Shown in pieces: positions 1-10,689 of a stretch of 64,000 bases of DNA. The translations under genes and the position numbers were made by a program. This DNA is from Nectonema munidae (taxonomy: Eukaryota > Nematomorpha > Nectonematoida > Nectonematidae), in contig JAUIRK010000855.1 of assembly GCA_030549495.1 (NCBI GenBank), positions 1,002,001 through 1,066,000 of the forward strand, in the 5' to 3' direction. The notes below the pieces were generated by a model that saw nothing but the letters and a program-made list of their open reading frames with translations, did not search any database and was not told where the DNA came from. The first letter of the stretch is position 1. Every line of letters begins with the position of its first letter.

Positions 1-1252
1 AAAATACCTCCACGAAAAAATTTTATCGAAAAAAACGCCGTGAACAAACTTTTAATTTTCAAAATTAGTATTGACCTTGAAACTTTTGAATTATAATTTT
101 GAATTTTTTAAGATCTAGCCAAATCGCATTAGTCAACTTGTCAACCCATATCTTTGAAATGGAAACCATGAAAAAAATAGAAATGTTCTATCAAGATATG
201 CTTACCTTTTGAAAGATGGAATTTTATGGCATCAATGTAGATAATTATCAGCAAAATTAACTCCTAAGAATAACGAAAACTGTGATTTATGTAGCATCTA
301 GTTTTGCAAATTCTCAATTTACAGAACTGAGTTGATAGAATCCAAAGTTGCTAATTCCCAGTTTGAGACATAAGAAATTTTTTTAAACGAAATTACCAAG
401 GTGTAACGTGTTGTTCCAATACCACAAATTCTGAATTTAATACAACCTAAACTATAATAAAATTTATCCAAAAAAAGTGTGATACCAAAAAGTTTTGTTA
501 GAGGCTTGCCTAACTAACATAGATTTCATAGAAGCTCTCACTCAAGAAGAGTTCAACGATTTTGGCATAGTAATAAAAACCTCTTTACCCTAATTTTCTA
601 GGATGTATGATGAAACAATTGGTAAAATGGACTTTCTGAAGAATGAAGATTTTGTAGAATTTAATCAAATTTTTGCATCCTAAAATTAAAAATGCACATC
701 AAAAATGAGAAATTATTACATAAACCTGCAAACATCACATTCCTCTAGCAAAGGAGTTTTACTTTTACTGTAGTGGTATTAGTATAGTATTTACTTAGGC
801 AAAAATTCCGTTTACACAACAAAGAATAACAAAAGAATAACGCTACAATGATCCAAAAGCCAAAAGGCCGCCGCTAGGATAACACACGTACATATTATAT
901 AGGTAAACAAGCATTCATACGAATGTAGAGGTTAGAAAGCCAACATTGAAACAAAAGTAAAATAGACTACTCTATAAACGCAAAATTCGGAGTAAACTTC
1001 AAAGTAGTTGACGGCAGACGTAGCAAATTTTATCGCCGGTAGGAAGAATGCTGTAAGAGGACAAAAAAATTGCTTCAACAAACACTTGAATTTTTTCATA
1101 GATAAACGAAGTTCTTCGAAAAAAAACGAAAACTTTCTGTATAACATGTTCGTTTTGTATTGAACAGAGATTTCAGAGGTTGCGAGCCGGTAGAATATAG
1201 GAAGTGGATCATGAACTTTTCTTGTCTCCATATTTTATATTCTTGTGATATT
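1..1252. other. AT-rich region, possible LINE tail
   Basis: No convincing gene. A minus-strand open stretch at 932-1231 (99 codons) lies directly downstream, in LINE sense, of the reverse-transcriptase fragment ending near 1253. It could be the decayed tail of that LINE, but no motif proves it. The first 900 bases show only AT-rich sequence with many stops in all frames. Confidence 0.3.
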
Positions 1253-2363
1253 TCAAGCATTTCGGAAGAGATTGTTGGGCCTTTTGTTTAAGTTCTTGTA
1301 TAAAAAAGACGCAACTTTAATATTAAAGAAATCTTCTAGCTTGAGTAAACTATGAGTTCGAAAATTTTGTTCTGTATGGGAATACCATTTAAGATTGAAA
1401 ACACACCTTATAGCAGATTTTTGTAGTAATTCTATCTTGTTTTTATTGTGAGGATACCAATTCAAAAGGCTGTACTGAACATGAGGTAAAAATAACGTTT
1501 TATAGAGTAGAAGTTTTATTTTTGAAGGAAAAATATGTTTTGTACGACGTAGAGCACCTATGATTTGATTAAGTTTGTTTGAAACTTGATATGTTGAGAA
1601 AAGGTCAGCTTATTGTCTAATGTTAAGCCAAGCAAGCTAAAACTATTCACCACTGAGAAACCAGGGTTTGATAAAATTTTATCATCAACAAAGTTTTTGA
1701 GCGAAACAATCATAGATTTCGACTTTTTTTTATTAATTATCAAGCTATTATCGTTACACCAACTAAAAAATTGATTTATGCTGCTATCAAATAAAATAGT
1801 AACAATGATATCATTTTTATTAATACTAGAATGAGAAAATATGCGCAAAAATCATTCGCATATAAGAGAAAAGTGAAAATAGTGGATATATTGAAAATTT
1901 CAATCATATAAAAACTAAATAAAAAAGGGAAAAGAATAGAGCCCTGGGGTACGCCGGATTTAATAGGCAAAAAACTTGAGAAGGAGTTGTTTTCAGAGAC
2001 ACATTGTTTTCTGTTAGATAAATAAGAAGTTATGAACAAAAGCGCGTTTTGACTCAAGCCGGAATTGCAAAGCTTTTCGATTAATAGGGCGTGGTTGACA
2101 CGGTCAAAGGCTGGGCTCATATCGAAAAACAAGAGAACAATGTCTTCTTTCTTTTCTAGGAAAGAAACAAGTTCATCTATTAGAAAAGAATGTAAATTTT
2201 CACACGAGTAATCCTTCCTAAGGCCAAATTGAAATTTGAGACTACCATTTTGAGATTCTGAAAAAATTGTGAGATTTTTCTTTGAAATTTTGGGATTCTG
2301 AAAAATGTGAAAACTAATTTGTGTGAGAATGATTTTCTCAAAAACTTTAGAAAGTGTTGGAAC
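1253..2363 (-). mobile_element. LINE reverse transcriptase, downstream half (decayed)
   Basis: Minus-strand fragments of a non-LTR reverse transcriptase in at least three frames. In order: LSKVFEKIILTQISFHI (finger), FQFGLRKDYSCENL, DIVLLFFDMSPAFDRVNH (F-D-x-x-x-A-F-D, first catalytic Asp region), IKSGVPQGSILFPFLF (the G-V-P-Q-G-S motif), LLYANDFCAYF in place of the usual YADD box, then LIINKKKSKSM, FSLLGLTLDNKLTFSQHI, and NKIELLQKSAIRCVFNL. This order is that of CR1/Jockey-type LINEs. The reading frame shifts around 1776-1848 and again near 1465-1558, and the YADD box reads YAND, so the copy is dead. Its upstream half continues at 5101, beyond an inserted hAT transposon; target duplication 2356-2363 belongs to that insertion. 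Confidence 0.85.
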
Positions 2364-5100
2364 TAGTGTGTCTTCCTCGCTAACATTTTTATTTTCCCCG
2401 GGGAACGAGGATCTCAAATATTTGGAAATTTTCCCCGAGGAATCCCCGGGGGATTTACATAAAGGCATACATAACTATGTTAACACCCGTTTACCATATC
2501 TATTGAAAAATCTATACATAAAAACAATTTATTCTTCTAAATTTCTTTAGAACGAAAATAAAATCGAAGAAAAACTAAAGCACATAGAGTTTTATCATCT
2601 AGTTGGTTTCGTATTTTTGTGGAAAAATATCCCATTGAAGAAAACACTCTTTCAGCTTGCACAGAAGTTGGCTTAATATTAATTAAATTTATATAGAGTT
2701 TTTCTAAGGTTTCAGGTCTTTTTTTTTGTTTCAATAAACAAATCAAATGTATTTTCCATCATTCTTTTCTCTTTATCATTTATTATTTCGTAACTTGAAT
2801 TATCATCTTCATTTTCTTTTTTACTTTTCAAGAGAAAGTCCTTCAATTCTTCTTTTAAAGTTTGTGCTTTTTTCTGCATCCCAAAACTTGTGTCATGTTT
2901 CAAAGAATTTGGACTACAGTTTTCTTTTTCCAAATGATTACATGGAAATAGTCGTCTAAAAATATTCAAAGCTGATTCAATTATTTCATTTTTGCAAATT
3001 TTTTCTCCATACTCATCATATTCTTTATTAATGAAGTTTGAGCAATCTAAAAAATTTGCCAAGTGAGATAATTTTTTATTAACACGTTCAGTGGTTCTTG
3101 AAATGAAAATTTTTGAATGTAATTTCCCAAAGTTGTTGTTCAAGTATTCAAGTTTTTTTTTGTAAACAATATAACTTTATCAAGAACTATTATATTAGCA
3201 TTTTCTCTACATAAAAATTCAGAGGCAACTTTTATAGGTTCTAGAGCTTGACATAGTTCTAATATTAATAAAATCTCATCATCGCTTATATTTGTTTCAG
3301 TCTGGACACCAAGCGTTTTTGTAGAAAGCACATATCTAATTTCATCCTTTATTTCTAAAAATCTTTCTAGCATTTGAATCATACTATTCCATCTTGTTCT
3401 CACATCTAAAACTAATTTTTTTTCTTTACCGTGTGTTTTTTTTATTATTTCTTGTAAAGAATCATTTTTAACCGGAGATTTTCTAAACAATTTGACCAAA
3501 TTTCTGATTTTGTTTATGACAGCACAAATATGAGATTGAAGTTGATAATTGCTTGTTTTTTCTTCGTCTTCTTCACTAGAAAAGAACGCCCCGTCTTCAT
3601 AAAAACTTCCATCTATGTCTGTCCAGTTCTTTTTTACATACAACAAATCGCAAACAGATAAATGAAAGGCATGAGAAAGGCAAAAAATGTGTTCAACTTT
3701 TGACAAAGAGCTAAATTTTTTCATTATACTGGCCCCATCAGCAATCACAACAGAAATATCGCTTTCAAAATCTATTCTAAAACTTTCTAAGTGCTTTTTT
3801 GTTTGAATATATAAATTTTCAGCATTGTCACTGGCTTTAAGACGTGTTAATCCTAAACAAATAGATTTATTTAAACTATAGTGAGGATTCAAATTTAAAT
3901 ATCTTCTATTATTAATAGAAGAAGCTTCGTCCAAAGTTAAGGAAAATCTATATCCTTCGTTTTTAAGCTTTTCAATTTTTCTTTTTTCTTTTTCTTTTGT
4001 TTCTTCATAAAATTGCATGAAAATTTTAGAAATCTGAGAACGGTTAAAAGGTAAGTTATAATTTGCTATTTTAAACACATGATGCAAAACTTTACTCGAA
4101 GCTATTTGATTGAAACTAAGCCCATCAGAAGCAACAAGTTTTGATATCATAAGTTCAATAGGTTCTTTTATCTTGCAAAATGTGTCTATTTTTTGCATTT
4201 TAGCAGGTGATTGGGATTCATCTTTTTTTAGTTCTATTGGATGCTTTAATTTAAGATGGTCAATCATACCTTTAGTGTTAGCACCTTTGGTTTTCAATAC
4301 TTGTTTACAATGTTGACACATAGTTTACAATGTTCCCACACTTTTGATTTTCTTGATGTAGAAATATCTCTAAAATTGTCATTTAGCTGAGAATTTTCCA
4401 TTACTTTAATGTATTAATATGATAATTCTAAAAAAACAAAATTAAAATTAAAAAATAATCAATGAAACATATAACAAGATAATTTTTAAAGAAATATGGC
4501 TCTGAATAAATAATATAATCACAGTCGAAACATAGAAAAAGCTACTTCTAATTTTTTTAACTATTCAAATTTAAAATAAAATAATATGAATACAGAAGTT
4601 TGTTGACGCAACAACACAACGCCTAAAATATAATAATTTAAATCAATAAGAACTTCTTTATCGATAGTTAACATGATTCTAAATTTTATTATAATCTATA
4701 ATCTAAATTATTAAATTTTTTTTTAATTTTGTTTATCATAATAATCATTGATTTGTTTCTTAATAAATTTCTTCTTCTTCTTCTATAATATATTATATTA
4801 ATTTGGATAAAACTCTGAAATTGCTATAAAAGTTATAATTAATAAATAATTTTGATTATTTAATAAAAACTTGTGCGATCAAAATTCAAGAAATAAACAA
4901 ATTTTAAACTAGAACAGTTATTAATTTATAACTAAAGTTTTTTGAAAAGCCATACAATATATTTGACTTGACAATATTCACAAAATAAAAAATTTAAAAT
5001 TCCTCGGGGAAAGCATAAATTTTTTTTCGAGGACGAGGATTTTAAAACTATACGATTCCCCGGGGAATCGAGGATGAGGAATCTCGAGATGAACACTCTA
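2364..5100 (-). mobile_element. hAT DNA transposon inserted in a LINE
   Basis: A 2737-base element bounded by the 8-base direct repeat gttggaac (2356-2363 and 5101-5108), the target duplication length of hAT elements. The left end begins TAGTGTGTC and the inverse of the right end begins TAGAGTGTT, fitting the YARNG terminal consensus of hATs. Subterminal GC-rich palindromic blocks (ccccgggg at 2396-2403, 2433-2452, 5000-5010, 5054-5073) stand out in the AT-rich background and are candidate transposase binding sites. Removing element plus one repeat rejoins the LINE motif NYRPISIVPT to LSKVFEK. The inside carries one minus-strand hAT transposase. Confidence 0.92.
2537..4401 (-). pseudogene. 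hAT transposase, BED finger to hATC, frameshifted
   Basis: Transposase of the surrounding hAT element; it would cut and join the element ends. ATG at 4399-4401 gives MENSQLNDNF and the start of a BED zinc finger (KVWEH). The finger goes on in another frame from 4321 (CQHCK, then DHLKLKHP). The 393-codon stretch 4321-3140 holds SLTLDEASS, VVIADGAS, FCLSHAFHLS and LVLDVRTRWNSM, the expected order of RNase-H-like hAT motifs with their Asp residues. The chain resumes in a new frame at 3143-2712 and again at 2746-2537, where KPTSVQAERVFSS and IRNQLDD form the hATC dimerisation region. So there are at least three frame breaks; two fall at poly-T runs (about 3150-3160 and 2720-2730), which could be sequencing indels instead of true decay. 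The domains present run from BED finger to hATC. Confidence 0.88.
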
Positions 5101-5640
5101 GTTGGAACTATGGAGATTGGTCGGTAATTTTTTATTATCATCTTTCTTCCAAAAAGGGAATACTTTGTGTGACTTCAAAACAGATGGGAAAATACAATGT
5201 CTTATTGAAGAATTAATTGCAACAGCCAAAAAAATGCAAACAACTGAGCCCACCAATTTCACATGATACATAGATACACTGTAAACATCACAAGATTTAC
5301 TATTTTCAAGAGATTGAGGACAAAACACATTCGCTACCAAAAATACTAAAGGAAGAAGAATTTTCAGAGAGGAGGCAAAGTAATCGGACTAACATTTTTG
5401 CACAGCTTCGTAGAAAAGGAAGAGAAAAGCTCATTGAACTTTTTCGCAATCTCGTAATCGTCTTCTACTAAAACTAAACAATCTCCATCCTTCAATAAAA
5501 TACGTTTTTTTTTCTGCCTTTTTGAGTGTTTCATTCATACAAGACCAGATTTGACGTGTTGATGCACGGGCTATTGAATATATTTGCAAAATAGCTTTCT
5601 TTCAAAAGACGAATTTTATACTTATAGATGTGTATTGATA
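5101..5640 (-). mobile_element. LINE reverse transcriptase, upstream half (decayed)
   Basis: Minus-strand remnant that precedes the 1253-2363 fragment in LINE sense. Visible are FNELFSSFSTKLCKN (linker before the RT), DVYSVSMYHVKLVGSV, SSIRHCIFPSVLKSHKVFPF, WKKDDNKK and NYRPISIVPT, which ends exactly at the hAT target duplication. Several frame changes and stops occur. The 5' end of the LINE, including any endonuclease, was not found; similarity fades near 5640. Confidence 0.8.
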
Positions 5641-6159
5641 CTCTCTATACTAGAGTCCGAAAGTTTTCAGCCTGCGTATATTTATAATAACAGTCAATTC
5701 GGAAAATCAAGTGAATCAGTTAATCAAATCGAATACTTTACGGCTAAGTTTTGAATGATTTACATAGCTAGAGGTCAATTAAAACGCAAACACGTTTACC
5801 TGATTTTGGCGAGGAACAAGTGGTGGGTAGCGCACTTTTTGTTGAAAGTCTGTTTCGTAGAACGGCCATTTTGTAGAAAAATGACATTTATAAAAACATA
5901 AAAAAATTTAATTGATAAATATAAGCAAATGCCTTTGTGTAAACTCTCTTAGAATCTTTTCAAATAAAGTTTTACAAATTCAAATATTCCAGTTCATCTA
6001 AATTTCGATATTCATTATCATATTATTATTAATCTATCTATACATAATTATTACTATTCGATCAAATGTGCTTAAATCAATAAAGTGAGTTTGAACTACA
6101 GGAAGTTTAGTGCTTGTTAATCACGAAAATATTGATTTTTCTTTCATCCTCTCTTGCAG
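5641..6159. other. AT-rich gap
   Basis: No gene seen. The stretch would be intron or upstream DNA of the plus-strand exon that follows; I found no matching upstream exon here. Confidence 0.4.
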
Positions 6160-6334
6160 GTACACAAGTGTGATGGATGAAGTGGAGACGAGGAATATTA
6201 AACTGCTTTGCAAAGATGGAAAGTACAAGAATTACACGATCTCACTCGTCAAGAGTTGCAAATGTGTTCCCAAAGACCCAGAAAAGATGTACAATCAGAT
6301 TGCTAACTTCTTTGAATCCAATCAAGAAATTTGA
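6160..6334 (+). CDS. terminal exon of a cystine-knot-like secreted protein
   Basis: A plus-strand last exon. A strong acceptor (pyrimidine-rich ctttcatcctctcttgcag, AG at 6158-6159) is followed by one base completing a codon and 57 codons to a TGA at 6332-6334; an AATAAA lies at 6421. The peptide YTSVMDEVETRN, then IKLLCKDGKYKNYTISL, then VKSCKCVPKDPEKMYNQ resembles the C-terminal half of CTCK-type cystine knots (hydrophobic strand-Cys, a DG turn, then a C-x-C near the end), as in mucin, von Willebrand and CCN tails. The first half of such a knot should be in an upstream exon, which I could not find in 1-6110, so this may be the end of a gene starting outside the window or an orphan duplicate. 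It is distinctly richer in coding character than its surroundings. Confidence 0.5.
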
Positions 6335-6420
6335 GGGCGTCCATTTTGAAAAGCATTTCAAGCGCTATTTCACAAAATGATCGATTTCCCATTTCTTCAC
6401 AGATTAGTATTCCTTCTTCA

Positions 6421-6426
6421 AATAAA
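6421..6426 (+). promoter_or_regulatory. polyadenylation signal AATAAA
   Basis: Canonical AATAAA 87 bases after the stop of the plus-strand cystine-knot-like exon, a suitable place for its 3' end. Confidence 0.5.
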
Positions 6427-7387
6427 AATATTCTATTTTATATTTTGTGCTAAAAGTCCGCATATTTTTGCTTTGTCTCGAAGATGACGTATTATTTGCT
6501 GTATTCATACGTAAGAGATCGAGAATTTTATGTCGCCAAGATGTCCCGCACTTTTGTTCTTGTAAATCCAAACTACTAAAATTTAACCTTCAAAAAGGAT
6601 CTTTATTTATTTCTTTATTCTTTATTATATAATATGCCTTTGACAAAAACTTTTGAATTCAAAAAATATAGGATTTTTTCATTTTCAATTTAGCGCTGTA
6701 GCGACACTAGCTTCCCACCAACTATGTCTCACTCAGTAGAGTAGCCAAAAATGTCAACCATATGGGTTCAAAATTCTTTGGAAGGACCTAAAAATTTATA
6801 GCATTTAACAGAATAAAATATTTTCCACAAAAGGGAGAACCCCCCCCCCCCCCCCCCCCCCCCCCCTTCTGCCTTTAGGTACGCATCATATATTATCAAC
6901 ATATCACATCCTTAAAGCGGATTATTTATTGTCATAAATGAAGATAGAAATACAATGTATCCCATAAAATATACGAAAAATGATCAAAAATTGATAGAGG
7001 AAGGTTTTTCAGATCGTCAATCAATGGGCTAACGTGAACATAAAAGAGTTCAAAAAACGGTAGTATGATCTCATAGAAAACGATTAACAGACCAACACTT
7101 GTCATTTCCAGACAAAATTCAAATGGCATGGCATATAAACCAGACCTTTAAAAAATTTCAACTCCGAAAAGTGGCCAAATTTGAGGCTAAAAAAACTTTA
7201 AAAGGATTAATATGTTTTAAAAAATTAATTTGTGATTTGAATGCTTCAAAGTACGCAACTTGAATTACCATTTGTGGTCATTATGACAATGCTGCTACTT
7301 TGAGCTTGACACCACCAACATTTATTTTGAATGTTAAGCCATCCACCATTATGCACTTTCTTGGACGATGTAATTAACGATATCACA
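6427..7387. other. gap with poly-C run
   Basis: No gene seen. A run of 27 C lies at 6840-6866, a slippage-prone site where the assembly length is uncertain. Confidence 0.5.
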
Positions 7388-7425
7388 CTTCTTCTTCTTC
7401 TTCTCCTTCTTCTTCTTCTTCTTGA
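7388..7425 (+). repeat. (TTC)n microsatellite
   Basis: Short TTC/TCC-type tandem run at the 3' edge of the LINE remnant that follows; LINE tails often end in simple repeats. Confidence 0.7.
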
Positions 7426-8820
7426 CGATGACAGATATCGATCTTAGTACTTTTCATCTGGCCACCATGTTCTTCGTCCTCCTCTTCTAACTTTTTTCTC
7501 ATTTCCTTCTATTATTGTTTTCAGTTTTGACCAGCTGATAATAATCTTGCTATGTGTCCAAAACATCTCGCTTTTCGTTCGAGTTTCATTCTAAGCAGCT
7601 TGGTTTCTCGTTCTCCAACTTTTTTCAGTACTTCTTCATTTGTTATCTTGTCTGTCCCACTGACTCTTAAAATTCGTCTGTAGCACCACATTTCAAGCGC
7701 ATTTATCTTCTTTTTCAAAGTGTTTGCTTGTGAAAAAACTTCGAATCCCCATCTGAAAACAGACCACACTTGTGCGTTAAAAAGTTGTTTCTTTATCTTG
7801 ATTGGAAGATCGTTTCTCATGGGCTCTTTGCGTTTCCAAAAACTCTGCTTGGCTCTTCCAATTCCATTCTTTATTAGGACAGTGTCATCTGCATACCTAA
7901 TCTTATTTATTTTTTGTTCATGGCTAATAAGCACGCCAAGACTTAATTTTGTTTCTTGAACAGAATTTTGACAGAATTGTCTTACACCTTTGTTGATTTT
8001 AATGGGATTTTGCTTTTTTTCTCCTGCCTTCATGTATCCCACTTGACGACGATATATTTCTGCAATAAGACGCATTTCATTTTGTGGGACTTTAAATTTT
8101 TGTCAAACACTGAAACAAGATGTCATACTCAATTCGTTCGAAAGTTTTTGAAAATCAATAAAAGACAAGTATGTGCCTTGCTCAGTGCCAGATTTACCAA
8201 GTGCGGGCCTGTAGCAGATCGATTAAATTTACAAATGATAGTCAGGAAATAAAAAATTTTTTAATAAAATTGACCTAGATTCTACAACAAAGATTCTTCA
8301 ACTAAGCGCGGGGCCTGTAGCAGCTGCTACATCTGTTACTATGTTAAACCGGCACTGGTCTTGCTTGTTGTTGATTCTGTTGGCTAGGGTTGTTTTCAAA
8401 GCTGTAATGCTCTCCATTGTTCCCACTTTTGGCCGGTATCCATATGGCATGTGGTTTAGTTCTCCATATATTCCAATTTTATCTATATTTTATATCTTCC
8501 ACATGTTCGAATTTTTCTATCTCTTTACTTAAAATATTTCCATCTTTATCCAGTAAGTATTTTTTGGTATTGATTTTCTTTTTCTTGATGTTACTTTTTT
8601 TACAAGTGTGTACTGTACACTGTACATCTTTCAAACCTCATTTCTTTTCCCCATTTCATGAATCTCATCGCATACACTCTCTATTTCTATTGTTTTTATG
8701 CTTCTTTACATTTTTTGCAAATAGTTCTACTAAGTTCTCCTACCTTTCTCTTGGTCATTTCCTTTTCGTCTCTTGTCCATCACGTCCAAAATCTCGTCAG
8801 TAATCCATCTCTTTATTGTG
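7426..8820 (-). mobile_element. second LINE reverse transcriptase (decayed, RTE-like)
   Basis: Minus-strand non-LTR element. In LINE order: LDKDGNILSKEIEKFEHV (about 8500-8570), RINNKQ (8370), then past an inserted MITE a stretch near 8100-8180 with a LLLIF/ID-x-x-K pattern of the first catalytic block, GVRQFC, LGVLISHEQKINKIRYADDT (a good YADD box), ALEMWCYRRILRVS, and GTDKITNEEVLKKVG, then CFGHIARL. The last block is typical of endonuclease-reverse-transcriptase LINEs of RTE-like type. The longest intact stretch is 184 codons (8075-7521); the rest is broken by stops and shifts. No endonuclease domain was found upstream. Confidence 0.82.
8183..8357. mobile_element. hAT MITE inside the second LINE
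   Basis: A 175-base non-autonomous element. The left end CAGTGCCAGATTTACC and the inverse of the right end CAGTGCCGGTTTAAC are terminal inverted repeats of hAT type. Flanks are gccttgct (8175-8182) and gtcttgct (8358-8365), an 8-base target duplication with one mismatch. Further in, gcgggcctgtagcag on the left mirrors a matching block on the right. It holds no open frame and interrupts LINE sequence that resumes on either side. Confidence 0.85.
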
Positions 8821-9371
8821 TATATGCAGACCGTCTTCTTTTTTTATTGAATATTGAAAAAGTTTTTTATTGCTTTCATTCTTCGACTTACCCGATTGAA
8901 TTTGATACAAGGATTTGCTGGCTCCCTGGAAACCAAAGGGCGCGTAAACAATTTTTGCTTCATATACTATAATGTTTTCCAAATATCGCAGTTATATATT
9001 TCAAGAGAAAATTAAAACTTTTTTCACATCCCAAGGCATCAATTTCTTTTAGAAGTAACTTTGATAAAAAGTGACCATTGCTTTATCTGCTCTTTTGAAA
9101 GAAGACTGCCCATTAAAAAGGTAACTATCTTCGTAACTTTGATAGAATGTGAGTTTTATCGCGAGGGGGTGAATAATAAATATTTTGGTGTGGGGTCGGT
9201 CCTTGACACACAAAAAATAGTTGGCGATCAATAGTACACAGTAGATTGAAAGTTGAATCATGTCAGCATTTGTCATGAAATGTCGTATGATGAAAAGTCA
9301 CCTAACCCTTTGATTACGTAAAACATTCATGAGAGGAGGGCAGACATCATTTTTCCAAAATTGGAGGAATG
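8821..9371. other. gap, no gene seen
   Basis: AT-rich. A minus-strand open stretch at 9049-9276 repeats the peptide TFYQSY at two places about 90 bases apart, reflecting a small imperfect internal duplication near 9065 and 9140; no family recognised. The right edge (9357-9371) is the left copy of the SINE target duplication. Confidence 0.4.
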
Positions 9372-9522
9372 GGCTGGTGGGCTGATAGGTAGAGAGGCGT
9401 CGCCTACGGATCCAAAGCCTTTGGGTTCGAATCCCGGCGATGCCATCGACTTATCATAAAAAGTTTATCAGTGCAGATATGGAAGTTTCTACTTCTCTTG
9501 CATGAAACACCCTGTCAAAAAA
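9372..9522 (+). mobile_element. tRNA-derived SINE with target duplication
   Basis: About 150 bases starting ggctggtgggctgatagg. It has an A-box-like tract (gataggtagagagg) and a near-perfect B box (gggttcgaatcccgg, about 9420-9434), followed by a short non-tRNA tail and an A run. The 15-base sequence aaaattggaggaatg flanks it at 9357-9371 and 9523-9537, showing LINE-mediated insertion. A true tRNA gene is unlikely because the tRNA-like part does not fold into a proper acceptor stem by eye and is followed by the tail and duplication. Confidence 0.85.
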
Positions 9523-9537
9523 AAAATTGGAGGAATG

Positions 9538-10689
9538 AGAATGAAGTCTCGATATGTTTTAACGTGCGTTGGGGTAACAAATGCTAATCTCTTATAAATC
9601 TTCCACCTTCCCAAGCAAATTCACACTTTTTGTGGGAGGATATAAACAAAATGGAAATAAAAAATAAAATTAAAAAAATATAAAAAATTTCACACAAAAA
9701 ATTATCTCTAAAATACGATGTTTTAAAACTTTATCATTTTTCATTAATACCAAAATGATAGCATACTTCATTCTAAGAAGTAGAAGAAGAACTTTATTCA
9801 AAACATTAACAAGCAAGATTAGTAAAATTAGAGAAAAAATTTCATTGATGAGATTAGCGCCCAAAGGTTTATATAAACCGCTTTAGGAATGTCTAACACA
9901 ATTAATAAAAAAATATATATAAATAAAAATAAAAAAACACATCAATAAAAATGAATCACAAAAATTTACAGGAAAAACAGTCTTTCTTAGAGCAGACAAT
10001 TCTCTCTGGATAGGCAGAGATTACTTTCTCTTTGAAGAGTTTTTTGAATTTTTTTAACTGATGAACAGCTTTTTTCCAATTGATCTAGACAGTGAAGCAA
10101 AAAGTCTCCAAGTTTCAAATTATAGAGGTCTTTCAATTTTAAGCCATCTCCTCAGTCTTCCAGGAAAACAATCTAGGAAAACCCATGTTAAATTATAAAG
10201 TTTATCGTCTTCCAGTATTAGCTTTTGTTTTTCCAAAGCACGTATATTTTTGAAATAAAGGAGAGCAAATAATGATAAATTAAGTAAAGTATTCCTACTC
10301 TCCTTATAAATATCATATTGCATTATGTTATATAAATAAATTTTAAATATTCAATTTACAATTCAATGTCACTTAAAATGATCCTTAAATGATCCCGTCA
10401 ATTTTTGTTATATATGCAACCAGTGCCCGCGCTAAAGCTAAATTTCAAGGGGGTTGAAATGGGGCAAAGAAACACATTTGCAAAAAATTAATTTCCTATA
10501 TTACTTTATATCCTATATTACTTTGCTGAAAAGCATGAAGTACTTCTGTATAAAAACCTATAGAAATCTCATATTATACATACACATACACCAGCATTTA
10601 TATAAGATTATTGTGTACAATTTTTGCTTATTTATTTTTCCTTTAAAAAGTGCATGGGGCAAAACCAAAAAAGTGACAGTTGGATAATG
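9538..10689. other. gap, no gene seen
   Basis: AT-rich with scattered chance frames. At 10422 the sequence cagtgcccgcgctaaa looks like a hAT terminus (CAGTGCC) but no partner end was found. Confidence 0.4.

Noticed and set aside
6840-6866. Poly-C run as a functional signal
   Set aside because: A plain homopolymer with no context; its length is likely uncertain in the assembly.
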